A stretch of DNA of 64,000 nucleotides from Paenibacillus taichungensis (GCF_003287275.1 NZ_QEVW01000025.1:248001-312000), one strand, 5' to 3'. Shown: positions 42,296 through 51,503, counted from the first letter of the stretch. Notes: a model not told the origin generated them from the sequence alone. A program made the numbers and translations.

Positions 42296-43750
42296 TTACC
42301 ACCAACGGTAGCCGTTCTCTGCAATCAGACGATCTGCTGATTCAGGACCTTGCGAACCTGCGCTGTACGTATCGAGTGGCACACTTCCCTCTTGGAATGC
42401 TTCCAAGATCGGCTGTACCCATTGCCAAGCCAGTTCAACTTCGTTCCAGTGAGCAAAGAATGTAGAATCTCCACGCATCGCGTCATAGATCAGGTTTTCA
42501 TAAGCTTCTGGAATGTTGCGTTCACCTGAGTTGAAGTTCATGTGCATCGGTTCCACTTCACCTTGGTTGAGTGGATTTTTCGCATTCAATTGAAGCGAGA
42601 TGCTTTCTTTCGGGCCAATTTCAATCGTCAGCAGGTTAGGCTCTGTTGTATTTTCGGATTCATGACCTGTTTTCAGTGGGGCCTTGAATTCAATAACAAT
42701 TCTGGTTGATTTTTCAGCCAGGCGTTTACCTGTACGAATGTAAAATGGAACTTCACTCCAGAATGGGTCATCGATCCACAGTCTCGCGGCAACATAAGTC
42801 TCATTCTGAGAACCAGCTGGAATGTCAGGCTCGTCCAGATATCCAACAACAGAAGCACCTTGCAGTTCGCCTGCTCCATATTGGGCCCGAACGACTTCAG
42901 AAACGATATTCTCTTTCGTCAATGGACGAAGAGCTTCAGCGATCTTCTGCTTTTTGAATTGAATTTCTTCCGGTGTGCAGCGTTTTGGCAAATGCAAACC
43001 AATCATCATCAGCAACTGGAGCATATGGTTTTGGAACATGTCACGAAGGGCACCGCTTTGGTCATAATACGCTGCACGTTCTTCAACACCAACCGTTTCA
43101 CTTGCCGTAATCTGTACGTTGGCAATGTAACGGTTGGACCACAAAGCCTGAATAACCGGATTCGCGTAAGTGAGAGTTTCAATATTTTGAACCATCGGTT
43201 TACCAAGGAAATGGTCAATACGATAAATTTCTTCTTCCGCAAAGGTGTTGCTGAGTTTCTCATTCAGCTCACGAGCAGATTGAAGATCGTGTCCGAATGG
43301 TTTTTCAATGATAAGTTTTTTCCAGCCTTTGGTGTTACCCAAGCCGCTTTCTTGAATGTTCAGTGCGATTGGCTCAAAGAATTCCGGTGCAACCGACATG
43401 TAGAACATGCGATTTTGAGGAATATTCAGCTCTTGTTCACGTTTCTGAACCAGTTCCAGCAATTTGGTGTAATCTTCAAGCTTCGTATTATTTAAAGAAC
43501 AATAACGGAAAGCTCCAATGAAGTCGCGAACCTGAGCTTCTTCTTCCGGTGTTTGACGGGAGAAGGTATGCAGTGACTTTTCAACATTCGCCTGGAAGTC
43601 AGCATCCGACAATTCACGCCGTCCAAGACCGATAACGGAGAAGGATTTCGGCATTTTTGAATCAATGTACAAATTATATAATGCAGGATAAATCTTACGT
43701 TTGGCTAAATCGCCTGTTGCCCCGAAGAGGACAAATGTCATTGCGTCCAT
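42296..43750 (-). CDS. zwf: Glucose-6-phosphate 1-dehydrogenase, copy 1
   Basis: A 484-residue enzyme. The coenzyme motif FGATGDLAKRK is at 9-19 and the active-site RIDHFLGK at 177-184, with EKPFGHDLQSA just before. It makes 6-phosphogluconolactone and reduced coenzyme, the entry to the oxidative pentose phosphate pathway. AGGAGG precedes the ATG. With gnd and tal it forms a pathway cluster, although a terminator separates it from gnd. A second copy lies at 56690. Confidence 0.97.
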   Translation of the reverse strand: MDAMTFVLFGATGDLAKRKIYPALYNLYIDSKMPKSFSVIGLGRRELSDADFQANVEKSLHTFSRQTPEEEAQVRDFIGAFRYCSLNNTKLEDYTKLLELVQKREQELNIPQNRMFYMSVAPEFFEPIALNIQESGLGNTKGWKKLIIEKPFGHDLQSARELNEKLSNTFAEEEIYRIDHFLGKPMVQNIETLTYANPVIQALWSNRYIANVQITASETVGVEERAAYYDQSGALRDMFQNHMLQLLMMIGLHLPKRCTPEEIQFKKQKIAEALRPLTKENIVSEVVRAQYGAGELQGASVVGYLDEPDIPAGSQNETYVAARLWIDDPFWSEVPFYIRTGKRLAEKSTRIVIEFKAPLKTGHESENTTEPNLLTIEIGPKESISLQLNAKNPLNQGEVEPMHMNFNSGERNIPEAYENLIYDAMRGDSTFFAHWNEVELAWQWVQPILEAFQEGSVPLDTYSAGSQGPESADRLIAENGYRWW

Positions 43751-44028
43751 TGGAGTGCCTCCTGTGATCTGTGCAGTATAGTATATGATGATGCAAAATG
43801 TTCAAATCCAAGCATGACAAAAGACGGAATTAGTGGGGGAGTTCCCCGCCTTACCTCCGCTTGTATATCTGACCTGAATTAAACATGGAACATTCCTTCT
43901 CTCCACAACCTTAATCAAGGTTATAAATTGTAACCAATTGAATTGACGTTACCCATCTTACACCTGTCGTCACAATTCGTCAACAATCGTGTCCAACCTG
44001 TGAACACCAGTGTTTATAGGGTTTTTAT

Positions 44029-44059
44029 TTAATGTTAACGCTTTATGTGGTAACATTAA
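44029..44059. promoter_or_regulatory. Inverted repeat, operator-like
   Basis: Perfect 9-bp arms TTAATGTTA and TAACATTAA separated by 13 bases. The site has no T run, so an operator is more likely than a terminator. The regulator is unknown. Confidence 0.4.
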
Positions 44060-44114
44060 GAACAATTGGTATGTGACATTTTACACATAGGGCTTGTGGA
44101 CACTCAGGTTACAA

Positions 44115-44135
44115 TTAGTATACTAATGCTATAAT
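44115..44135 (+). promoter_or_regulatory. HxlR gene promoter with overlapping palindrome
   Basis: TTAGTATACTAA (44115-44126) is a perfect 12-bp palindrome placed in the spacer just before an extended -10, TGCTATAAT (-10 TATAAT at 44130-44135). A site there suits self-repression by the HxlR protein. Confidence 0.55.
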
Positions 44136-44164
44136 AAGCATAACTAAATCAAAGGAGTACTATT

Positions 44165-44485
44165 ATGAGCGATGATGAGAATGCCAAGCAAATATGCGAA
44201 AAGGTGGAACAGTCTTATCAGATCATTGGCCGGAAATGGGTAGCCCTCATTATTCATACATTGATGGAAGAACCCAAACGATTCAGTGAAATTCACGCTT
44301 ATATCCCGGACCTAAGCAAACGGGTACTTAATGAACGAATGAAGGAACTGGAGGAAGAGGGACTTGTCGTGCGTCATGTGGTTACGGAACGCCCTGTTCG
44401 GACAGAATATATGTTATCCCGCAAAGGCACAGAGCTGGGACGCGCATTAAGCTCCGTAGAACGGTGGGCCGATAAGTGGCTGTAG
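44165..44485 (+). CDS. HxlR-family winged-helix regulator
   Basis: A 106-residue protein: QICEKVEQSYQIIGRKWVALIIHTL, RFSEIHAYIPDLSKRVLNERMKELEEEGLV and the wing VVTERPVRTEYMLS are the HxlR pattern. A single N-terminal Cys (C11) sits just before the DNA-binding domain, as in redox- or quinone-sensing members such as YodB. AAAGGAG precedes the ATG. Divergent from zwf. The target is unknown but self-control is likely. Confidence 0.9.
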   Translation: MSDDENAKQICEKVEQSYQIIGRKWVALIIHTLMEEPKRFSEIHAYIPDLSKRVLNERMKELEEEGLVVRHVVTERPVRTEYMLSRKGTELGRALSSVERWADKWL

Positions 44486-44649
44486 CACGCACTTTTGAGG
44501 AAAGTATAGAAAGTAATTCTATTTTTGAGGAAAAACTTTATTTTCACTTAACTTTCGATACATTGCGTTTTTAAAATAACACTTTAAATTTCATCACGAT
44601 AATGTACTGATGCTACTTTTAATAACACCAGCAGTTATCCTCATGTGAT

Positions 44650-45519
44650 TTAATGTCTGCTGCTGCGTTCAAAATGCTGCCGATATTGTAGCGGAGTGGT
44701 TCCCGCCGACTTGCGAAATAATTGAATGAAATAAGATCCATTGGGGAATCCGGCCCGTCTGCCCACCTCTTCAACGGAAAGAGTTGTCGTCTCCAGCAAA
44801 AGATAAGCTTGCTTGAGTCTTCGGGCTGTGACGTAGTCTGTAATACTGCTTCCTGTTTCTTGCTGAAAGATACGGGAAGCATAAGACTTGGATAAGTGGA
44901 TAACGTCTGCCATATGATCCAGTCTGATTTCATCTATATAGTGCTCTTCAATCCAATGCATCATCCTCTCCGCATGTCTTAATTGACGTAATTCGACCAA
45001 GTGTGGTTGCCTCTCTTGTTCCCCATCAGTATGTTGATCCAAAACATTCAAGAGTTGTAGCAAAAACAGCACCGATTCCTCCCACTCTCCCCCAACTCGA
45101 CTGCGTGACTGGTCATAGCCTTCGTATATCCAATCCAGCTGATTCATAGATAAACTCAGATCAAAAACCTGCTGTTGATTTCTCCCCTTCCACAACCTCG
45201 AAAAAAAAGCACGGCGATGCGGAAACGCTTCCAAATATCGGTCCATTACGATGGGCTCTACATAGAAAATATTCCTTTCATACGGGGTATCTGGAACCTC
45301 GGCATAAACGTGATGCAACTGAAAGGGCTGAAAAAAGAAGAGCATGCCTTTACGAATGGGATAAGTATGATTATTCAAAACCACAATGCCTTGCCCTTCA
45401 TGGACATAGAGGATTTCCCCACATTGATGCCAATGATAGTATCCTTTGAAATCGTTCACTGACTTAATTTGATAATCCCACACCAAAGTATTTCCCTGAA
45501 AGTCCACACGCTCAAACAT
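44650..45519 (-). CDS. AraC-family regulator
   Basis: A 289-residue protein: an N-terminal cupin sensor (FKGYYHWHQCGEILYVHEGQG) and two C-terminal helix-turn-helix units (IRLDHMADVIHLSKSYASRIFQQETG and LSVEEVGRRAGFPNGSYFIQLFRKSAGTTPLQYR). The ATG at 45519 has AAGGGGG 7 bases upstream; the frame is open to 45576. It is divergent from the GH88 gene, which it probably activates in response to a sugar. Confidence 0.9.
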   Translation of the reverse strand: MFERVDFQGNTLVWDYQIKSVNDFKGYYHWHQCGEILYVHEGQGIVVLNNHTYPIRKGMLFFFQPFQLHHVYAEVPDTPYERNIFYVEPIVMDRYLEAFPHRRAFFSRLWKGRNQQQVFDLSLSMNQLDWIYEGYDQSRSRVGGEWEESVLFLLQLLNVLDQHTDGEQERQPHLVELRQLRHAERMMHWIEEHYIDEIRLDHMADVIHLSKSYASRIFQQETGSSITDYVTARRLKQAYLLLETTTLSVEEVGRRAGFPNGSYFIQLFRKSAGTTPLQYRQHFERSSRH

Positions 45520-45614
45520 TTTCGTTCCCCCTTCTTCACAATGACAACAGAGCAACATTTCTTCATATCCTAACATAACTTTTAAGTTTTTTAAAAAGAT
45601 ATAATCTTCTTATA

Positions 45615-45628
45615 GGAAAGCGTTATCT
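45615..45628 (+). promoter_or_regulatory. Candidate cre site upstream of GH88 gene
   Basis: GGAAAGCGTTATCT matches 12 of 14 positions of TGWAANCGNTNWCA and lies 34 bases before the GH88 start, in the AraC/GH88 divergent region. This suits CcpA repression of a sugar-use gene. Confidence 0.45.
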
Positions 45629-45661
45629 TTACTTTCTAGTTAAACCTAAGGAGGTTATCTC

Positions 45662-46789
45662 ATGGCCAAGGCAGAATCCGCTGTAACTAAGACATATTGG
45701 CAAGAAGTCATGCAGAAGCTGGAAAATAAATTGCCGGAGATGAAAAAAAACATTGGGGATAAAAGTCCTCATTTTGCCGGCGATGATGGGAAGTATGATA
45801 ACATCAACACCGATTGGTGGGTTTCAGGTTTCTGGCCGGGTATGCTGTGGATTATGTACGATATGACAGGAGAGGAAAGCTACCGGGATGCGGCATGGTC
45901 GTGGGATGAAACTTTGGAGCAATGGTTTATAAGACCAACAGGAGAGCTTCATCACGATGTCGGCTTTCAGTTTCTCTCTACTGCTGTAATCAAACATAAA
46001 ATAACAGGTGATGAGGATGCTCTCAGGCGTGGTCTGGAAGCAGCTAATTTCCTTGCAGGACGCTATAATCCCGTAGGCAAATTCATTCGTGCGTGGAATG
46101 GAGACAAATATGGCTGGGCCATCATTGATTCCATGCTTAATATCTCTTTGTTGTTCTGGGCCTCAGAAGTGACGGGAGATCCCCGCTACAAACATATTGC
46201 CATTAACCACGCCGAGACGACCATGCAGTATGGTGTTCGTGAAGACGGATCAACTAAACACATCCTTTCCTTTGACCCGGAGGATGGTCATTATATTGAA
46301 TGTTTTGGTGGACAGGGATATGCTCCTGAATCCTCCTGGAGTCGTGGTACCTCATGGGGGTTATATGGATTCGCTAATACGTATCGTTATACCCGGGATG
46401 AGCGTTACCTGAACACAGCAAAACGAATCGCCCATTACTTTATTGCTGCGCTGCCAGAGGATCATGTACCTTACTGGGATTTCAGACTTTCTACCCTGGA
46501 TGGTCAATCCCGGGACAGCTCTGCCGCATCAATCGCCGCATCCGGTCTCCTGGAACTCGCCGCCGCCGTTCCTGAAAGTGAGAAACGCCTCTATGCCGAT
46601 GCAGCCGAACGAATTCTGCGTTCCTTAACAGAGAACTATGCAGTCTGGGATCAGCCAGAGCATGAATCGATTCTGCTGCACGCCACAGGCAGCGGCAATT
46701 CCTTCATCGATGTCTCCCTGATTTATGGAGATTATTTTTATCTGGAAGCTATCTCGAAGTTGAATGGATGGAAACATCGGGTGTATTGA
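45662..46789 (+). CDS. Glycoside hydrolase family 88 (unsaturated glucuronyl hydrolase-like)
   Basis: A 375-residue (alpha/alpha)6-barrel enzyme. The two catalytic Asp of family 88 are visible as D99 in HHDVGF and D156 in IIDSMLN. It removes the unsaturated uronic acid left at the end of oligosaccharides by polysaccharide lyases. No signal peptide, so it acts on imported oligomers. AAGGAGG precedes the ATG. It is flanked by AraC regulators and an oxidoreductase but no lyase or transporter is present. Confidence 0.9.
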   Translation: MAKAESAVTKTYWQEVMQKLENKLPEMKKNIGDKSPHFAGDDGKYDNINTDWWVSGFWPGMLWIMYDMTGEESYRDAAWSWDETLEQWFIRPTGELHHDVGFQFLSTAVIKHKITGDEDALRRGLEAANFLAGRYNPVGKFIRAWNGDKYGWAIIDSMLNISLLFWASEVTGDPRYKHIAINHAETTMQYGVREDGSTKHILSFDPEDGHYIECFGGQGYAPESSWSRGTSWGLYGFANTYRYTRDERYLNTAKRIAHYFIAALPEDHVPYWDFRLSTLDGQSRDSSAASIAASGLLELAAAVPESEKRLYADAAERILRSLTENYAVWDQPEHESILLHATGSGNSFIDVSLIYGDYFYLEAISKLNGWKHRVY

Positions 46790-46820
46790 TTTTGATTTAT
46801 AAATAGACTCTCAATAAAAA

Positions 46821-46865
46821 GAAGCTAGATCCCACAATATCAGTGGGACTGGCCTCTTTTTTTGT
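46821..46865. terminator. Bidirectional terminator
   Basis: The stem pairs GCTAG-TCCCAC with GTGGGA-CTGGC, with AATAAAAAG on one side and seven T on the other. It separates the convergent GH88 (+) and oxidoreductase (-) genes. Confidence 0.8.
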
Positions 46866-46872
46866 TATATAA

Positions 46873-48030
46873 CTAAGACTCCAACTTACTCCCAAGCGTA
46901 ATATCCACATCCTCGAAATTCTCCACTGCTGTCTTTTTTTCATAAAAATGCACCGCATGTTGCATAATCCCTTCCCTTGTATAGAAAGCATCCTCCGCCT
47001 CTAGTGGAAAAGTAACCTTCTCCCCTGTACTGGACGATTTATAGATACCTACAATGAGTTCCAGTGTATCTCGTCCACTCTTTCCATCCACGAGAAGTGG
47101 TGATCCTGTCTCAATGGCATTTAGTACATTTTCCACTTGCCCGGCATGCCCCACATGAATAACATCCGGTAATTCGTCAGCAAGTTTCTGAATCTGTTGT
47201 TCCAGATCTAGATTGGGTTCTGGGAATCCATTCGTTCGTGCCGTAGAAGCAACAACTTTCCAAGGCGCAGATACCCTGGCCTCTTTACCCTGAAAAATCA
47301 ACTGCTGCTCTTCTCCGTGATGTACCACGGAGCTGGTGATCATGCCAAGTGCTCCTTCTTGGAAACGAAGCATCGCCATGGAAATATCCTCTACTTCAGC
47401 ATTATCATGCGCCGTATTCGCCATCATGGCTTGCAATTCCACCGGAGGCCCCATCATCCAAAGCATGGCATCAATATGATGGACCGCATGATTAAGAGTA
47501 CAGCCTCCGCCTTCTTTTTCCCATGTGCCACGCCACCACAGATCATAATAATTATGGCCCCGCCACCAGAACGAATCGACCTGAACGTGGACAATGGGCC
47601 CCATCAGTTTGCTATCCAGCACTTCTTTCAGTTTCATCATCGGTGTCGTAAAACGATTCTGTGCCACAACTGATAGCAGCTTACCACTCACTTGGGCCGC
47701 TTCCAGCATCATATCCGCCTCTTGCAAAGAAGAAGCCATTGGTTTTTCGACCAACACATGTGTACCAGCATACAGAAAATCACATGTGATCGGTGCGTGG
47801 GTATATGGAGGGGTACAGACGGAAACCAAATCAATGTTTTGATCCAGCAATTCATGGTAATCGGTGACAGCTTGCGCTCCTTTCAATCCGTATTCGTTAA
47901 TTCGTTTCTGTGCTTTTTCCGTGTACATATCCACCACGGCTACGATCTGGCATCGTTCAGGAAATGCCAAATACGCTGTAATATGCGCTGCACTGATCGC
48001 GCCTGCTCCAATAATGGCTACTTTTAACAT
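46873..48030 (-). CDS. Gfo/Idh/MocA family oxidoreductase
   Basis: A 385-residue NAD(P)-dependent sugar or inositol dehydrogenase. The Rossmann motif GAGAIS is at 8-13, EKPMA (about 95-99) carries the family's key lysine, and HAVHHIDAMLW the conserved His. Its substrate is unknown; the position next to a GH88 enzyme suggests a uronate or derived sugar. It is divergent from the second AraC gene. Confidence 0.9.
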   Translation of the reverse strand: MLKVAIIGAGAISAAHITAYLAFPERCQIVAVVDMYTEKAQKRINEYGLKGAQAVTDYHELLDQNIDLVSVCTPPYTHAPITCDFLYAGTHVLVEKPMASSLQEADMMLEAAQVSGKLLSVVAQNRFTTPMMKLKEVLDSKLMGPIVHVQVDSFWWRGHNYYDLWWRGTWEKEGGGCTLNHAVHHIDAMLWMMGPPVELQAMMANTAHDNAEVEDISMAMLRFQEGALGMITSSVVHHGEEQQLIFQGKEARVSAPWKVVASTARTNGFPEPNLDLEQQIQKLADELPDVIHVGHAGQVENVLNAIETGSPLLVDGKSGRDTLELIVGIYKSSSTGEKVTFPLEAEDAFYTREGIMQHAVHFYEKKTAVENFEDVDITLGSKLES

Positions 48031-48142
48031 GAATGTATACCTCCCTTATTCTCTTCACAATACACAATAATAAAGCGCTTTTATGCGTTCATCTTGTGAT
48101 AAAATGAAACTATATTGCGCTCTTGAAGGGGAGGCATTCCTA

Positions 48143-49009
48143 ATGCCCATCATCACTGAGGATCAATTTAATCTGGCATGCCGTCGAACCTCCACCACTG
48201 TGTTCCGAGAGGTTTTTCACGCTCATTCACAGATGGAGATAACATACATTCATGATGGATATGGACAGCTAATAACCGAGGGTCAGGCATTCTCCCTTGA
48301 ACCAGGTACACTGTTGATATTCCGCCCTTTTCAGCTGCATCAGATCCAGATTCAAGTCACGAAAGCAAATCCCTTTATTCGCAGTGTCCTGATGTATGAC
48401 CAGCACCTGCTGAACTCGCACTCTCGGCTATTTGCCGTATCCAATCGTTTTACAATGGACCTTCTCGGGCAAACATCTCCGCTTCAACCGATCCGTCTTT
48501 CTGCTTCATCCCCACTGGTCCAGATGATTGAGCAATTTGCCGATATTCTGCCTACGTTGCTTCCACATGAAGCAGAAGAGGATACACGACTCTTTTTACT
48601 TGGACTGCTCGCACAGCTTCGCTACCTTTGGAAGGATAGGGAGTATCCCAGCTCTGCTACGCTTCCAACGAGTCTTCCCGCCCTCCATCCTCACGCTGAG
48701 GCTGTCATGCAGTGGATTGAAGAGCACTACAATGAACCGTTTCGTCTGGAGGATATCGCAGATACACTGCATATCTCGCCATATCATTTGTCCCATATAT
48801 TTAAAAAAGCTACCGGCACGACCATTGTTGCTTACGCCCAGGCTACACGTATTCGTCATGCTTGTGTGTTACTCACGAGTACCACACACACAGTTCCGGA
48901 AATAGGCCACCGTGTAGGCATGTCCAGCCCATCTTATTTTTGCAAAGTTTTCCGTAAAGCAACAGGCACTACGCCGCATCAGTATCGGATGAAAGTGCAG
49001 GGCAGATAA
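48143..49009 (+). CDS. AraC-family regulator
   Basis: A 288-residue protein with a cupin-like N-terminal sensor (EVFHAHSQMEITYIHDGYGQL) and two C-terminal helix-turn-helix units (FRLEDIADTLHISPYHLSHIFKKATG and THTVPEIGHRVGMSSPSYFCKVFRKATGTTPHQYR). GGGGAGG lies 8 bases before the ATG at 48143. It is divergent from the oxidoreductase gene and is the likely regulator of it. It is a distant paralog of the AraC protein at 44650. Confidence 0.9.
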   Translation: MPIITEDQFNLACRRTSTTVFREVFHAHSQMEITYIHDGYGQLITEGQAFSLEPGTLLIFRPFQLHQIQIQVTKANPFIRSVLMYDQHLLNSHSRLFAVSNRFTMDLLGQTSPLQPIRLSASSPLVQMIEQFADILPTLLPHEAEEDTRLFLLGLLAQLRYLWKDREYPSSATLPTSLPALHPHAEAVMQWIEEHYNEPFRLEDIADTLHISPYHLSHIFKKATGTTIVAYAQATRIRHACVLLTSTTHTVPEIGHRVGMSSPSYFCKVFRKATGTTPHQYRMKVQGR

Positions 49010-49041
49010 GAAGATCATCTACAAGATCATTTCTACAAAAT

Positions 49042-49075
49042 AAAAAGGAGCAAAGGTATGAAATCCTTTCGCTCC
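49042..49075 (-). terminator. Terminator of the ECF sigma operon
   Basis: On the minus strand GGAGCGAAAGG pairs with CCTTTGCTCC, followed by TTTTTATTTT. Confidence 0.9.
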
Positions 49076-49098
49076 TCAGCCCCTGAACACTACCTAAG

Positions 49099-49860
49099 CT
49101 ACTCACTCGGTTTGCGTACATCCAGTCCCAACTTCTCCAAGAAGGGAAAAATCTGCTCACGTACCTGCTTCAGTTCTTCCTTCTGCTCCGCAGACAATCG
49201 TTCTTCATGCATGTTCCCATCCTGATCCATCACCATGGCTTCATACTGCTTCATCTGTTCATACAACGATTTGAACTCGGTAAACTGCTCCTCAGAAAAC
49301 TTCATCTCTGCCATTGCTAGCTGTTCCTTCCAAAATTGCTCCTGGTCCATAGGTTCTTTTGGAGAGTCTACACTTGCTGCTTCCAGCTTTTTAAAAAATG
49401 GTTCCAGTTCTGCAGTAAGACGATTAAACTCCGTCTGTTCTGTGACACTCCATTGCTCGGGATGCATCTCTCCCTGTTGATCCGCATACTTCAAAGCCAT
49501 TTGTCCCATTTGCTTCATCAGACCCATAAATTGAATAAATTCCTCTTCACTTAAATGTGCTTTGGCTGACTGAAGCTTCTCTTCCAGTCTCATGTAATCC
49601 TCCGATGTTCCACCCACCGCTGATATATTTTCCTGTGAACCATACATTTCGTTAGCCAAATAAGTATATCCCGCATAAGCCCCAGTAGGAATGATGAGCA
49701 CAGCGACCAGCAGCACCGTAACCAGCCATTTTTTTCGATGTCTTTTGAGATGTGATTCACTTCGTATAGCATTCATGATTTTATGTTTGGTTCTCTCAGC
49801 AATGATCCAGTCTTCCGTCTCTTCCTGGTAGGCTGTTCGCAGCTGTTCATCGATATTCAT
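49099..49860 (-). CDS. Probable anti-sigma factor (DUF3600-like)
   Basis: A 253-residue protein with a cytosolic N-terminus (about 1-44), one membrane segment (about 45-68) and a charged, helical extracytoplasmic region rich in Glu, Gln and Met. This region has a repeated pattern (SEEEFIQFMGLMKQMGQMALKYADQQGEMHPEQ and SEEQFTEFKSLYEQMKQYEAMVMDQDGNMHEER). It overlaps the sigma factor gene by 14 bases, the usual layout for an anti-sigma factor that holds its partner at the membrane. The signal is unknown. Confidence 0.8.
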   Translation of the reverse strand: MNIDEQLRTAYQEETEDWIIAERTKHKIMNAIRSESHLKRHRKKWLVTVLLVAVLIIPTGAYAGYTYLANEMYGSQENISAVGGTSEDYMRLEEKLQSAKAHLSEEEFIQFMGLMKQMGQMALKYADQQGEMHPEQWSVTEQTEFNRLTAELEPFFKKLEAASVDSPKEPMDQEQFWKEQLAMAEMKFSEEQFTEFKSLYEQMKQYEAMVMDQDGNMHEERLSAEQKEELKQVREQIFPFLEKLGLDVRKPSE

Positions 49861-50437
49861 GTAAATCCTCCACCTTTCCCCGAATACCTAGGTTCAACTT
49901 CTGATTCTGCCTCAACTTGGTTAGTGCCGCATGAATACGAGATTTCACCGTTCCTAGCGGAATGTCCAATATGCAAGAAATCTCCTCTTGCGTGTACTCG
50001 TTCAAATAGTGAAGAGTGATCGCCTGCTGCAGCTTGTACGGCAATCTGTGCACCTGTTCAAGCAGAGGGCGATTTGCCAGTTTGTTGATTAAGTCTCCGG
50101 AAAAATCATACTCAAGCCCCGTATCAGACTTTTCCATCCGTTTGCTAAAACGAAATTGCGTCAATCGTCTCCGCCGGTAACTTCGGACCTGTCGCATCGT
50201 CACACCCATTAACCATGGACGAAACGCTCTCTCCGAATCGTAACGCTCTAATGACCTGTATGCCTGAATATAAATTTCCTGTACCAGATCTTCCGCGTCG
50301 GATGAGTCACGAATCAGAAAACGAACAGTACGATACACATCCATCACAGTTAGCTCATATAACTCTCCGTAAGCTTCGTAATCGCCAGCCCGGATTAATT
50401 CCACAAGTTTTATGTACTTTTCCGCCTCACTCATCAT
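49847..50437 (-). CDS. ECF sigma factor
   Basis: A 196-residue sigma-70 family factor. Region 2 includes DAEDLVQEIYIQAYRSLERYD (about 45-66) and region 4 includes TQEEISCILDIPLGTVKSRIHAALTKLR (about 148-175). No regions 1 or 3 are present, as in extracytoplasmic function factors. AAGGAG precedes tandem ATG codons. Paired with the overlapping membrane protein gene. Its regulon is unknown. Confidence 0.93.
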   Translation of the reverse strand: MMSEAEKYIKLVELIRAGDYEAYGELYELTVMDVYRTVRFLIRDSSDAEDLVQEIYIQAYRSLERYDSERAFRPWLMGVTMRQVRSYRRRRLTQFRFSKRMEKSDTGLEYDFSGDLINKLANRPLLEQVHRLPYKLQQAITLHYLNEYTQEEISCILDIPLGTVKSRIHAALTKLRQNQKLNLGIRGKVEDLHEYR

Positions 50438-50521
50438 CCATCTCCTTCCTCCTTACGCTATATATTGGCATATCAGCTCCATATCGTTCGATTTATTTAT
50501 TTCACATTTCACCCACCATGC

Positions 50522-50566
50522 AAAAAAAGCTCATTCCTCACTCATCGTTTGAGTTGGAATAAGCTT
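50522..50566 (-). terminator. Terminator of the RNA methyltransferase gene
   Basis: On the minus strand AAGCTTATTCC pairs with GGAATGAGCTT, and ACTCA/TGAGT pair inside; seven T follow. Confidence 0.85.
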
Positions 50567-50609
50567 ATATTTCTTACCTAATATAAACATGAAGTATATT
50601 ATTTATGGG

Positions 50610-51398
50610 TTACACCATACGCTGCCTCATCGCCTCGAACAACAAGATCGTTGCCGCCATCGCGGCATTAAGTGACTCTGCCTGTCCCTGCATCGGAATC
50701 GTAATCGCATCGTCCACCAGTTGTGCAGTAGACTCCGATATGCCCTTACCCTCATTACCGATCACAAGCCATACCGATTGGGTAAAATCATAACTGTAAC
50801 ACGAATATTCCGCCTGCAAAGACGTACTCACCAACTTCACACCCGCAGCCTTCGCTTCAGGTAGCAACGATTCCAATTGCCCTTCTACAATTGGCAAATG
50901 AAACAATGACCCCATCGTCGAACGGATCGTTTTCGGATTGTAGACATCAGCACAACCAGCACCGAGCACAACACCTGCCGCACCCGCTGCATCCGCACTG
51001 CGAATAATCGTCCCCACATTACCGGGATCCTGAACATTGTCCAATACAACGACCAGTCCCTTGGAGGAAGACAACAAGCTTTGCAGCGGCTCACGACCTT
51101 TATGTACAACGGCAAAAACAGGTTGGGGTGTCATTGTATCCGTACACTTGGCAATAACCGCAGGGGATACACTGATCCATTCCACATGCTGAAGTGGAGC
51201 CTCCAGTCCAGCCAGTTCCTTGGGTACACCCTGCTCCCCATCGTAAACGATGCATTCCAGATGTGCCCCGGCGCGCAGCGCTTCCTGTACGAGATGAATG
51301 CCTTCAATAATATATTTATGTTGACGGGTACGGTGCTTTTTCTCCAGCAGCTGTGCCCATTCCTTCACACGTGTATTTTGCGGTGATACAATATCCAT
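50610..51398 (-). CDS. TrmH/SpoU family RNA 2'-O-methyltransferase
   Basis: A 262-residue protein with an N-terminal substrate-binding domain (about 1-90) and a C-terminal trefoil-knot SpoU methylase with LDNVQDPGNVGTIIRSADAAGA (motif 1), VIGNEGKGIS (motif 2) and ITIPMQGQAESLNAAMAATI (motif 3). It methylates ribose in 23S rRNA or tRNA; the target base is not evident. Bacillus YsgA is a similar protein. GGAAGGATGG precedes the ATG at 51398; the frame is open to 51437. Confidence 0.93.
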   Translation of the reverse strand: MDIVSPQNTRVKEWAQLLEKKHRTRQHKYIIEGIHLVQEALRAGAHLECIVYDGEQGVPKELAGLEAPLQHVEWISVSPAVIAKCTDTMTPQPVFAVVHKGREPLQSLLSSSKGLVVVLDNVQDPGNVGTIIRSADAAGAAGVVLGAGCADVYNPKTIRSTMGSLFHLPIVEGQLESLLPEAKAAGVKLVSTSLQAEYSCYSYDFTQSVWLVIGNEGKGISESTAQLVDDAITIPMQGQAESLNAAMAATILLFEAMRQRMV

Positions 51399-51503
51399 CT
51401 TTCCATCCTTCCCGTCTGCGGGATTTTTTATCAACATGTTACATGACGAATTGAAATTATCCGACCAAAGATTGTTCCATCCATCATCCCATCAACGTAC
51501 TTG

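Larger units (their letters stand above)
43751..44164. other. Divergent intergenic region, zwf and HxlR gene
   Basis: No gene seen. It contains a 9-bp inverted repeat with arms TTAATGTTA (44029-44037) and TAACATTAA (44051-44059), and the HxlR promoter and operator-like palindrome near 44110-44135. Confidence 0.6.

Noticed and set aside
44488..44540. Direct repeat TTTTGAGGAAA downstream of the HxlR gene
   Set aside because: Two short A/T-rich copies only; no structure and no regularity beyond chance.
48068..48084. Palindromic AAAGCGCTTTTA as a cre site
   Set aside because: At least three mismatches to the CcpA consensus; it is self-complementary and well placed in a divergent region, but too weak to call.
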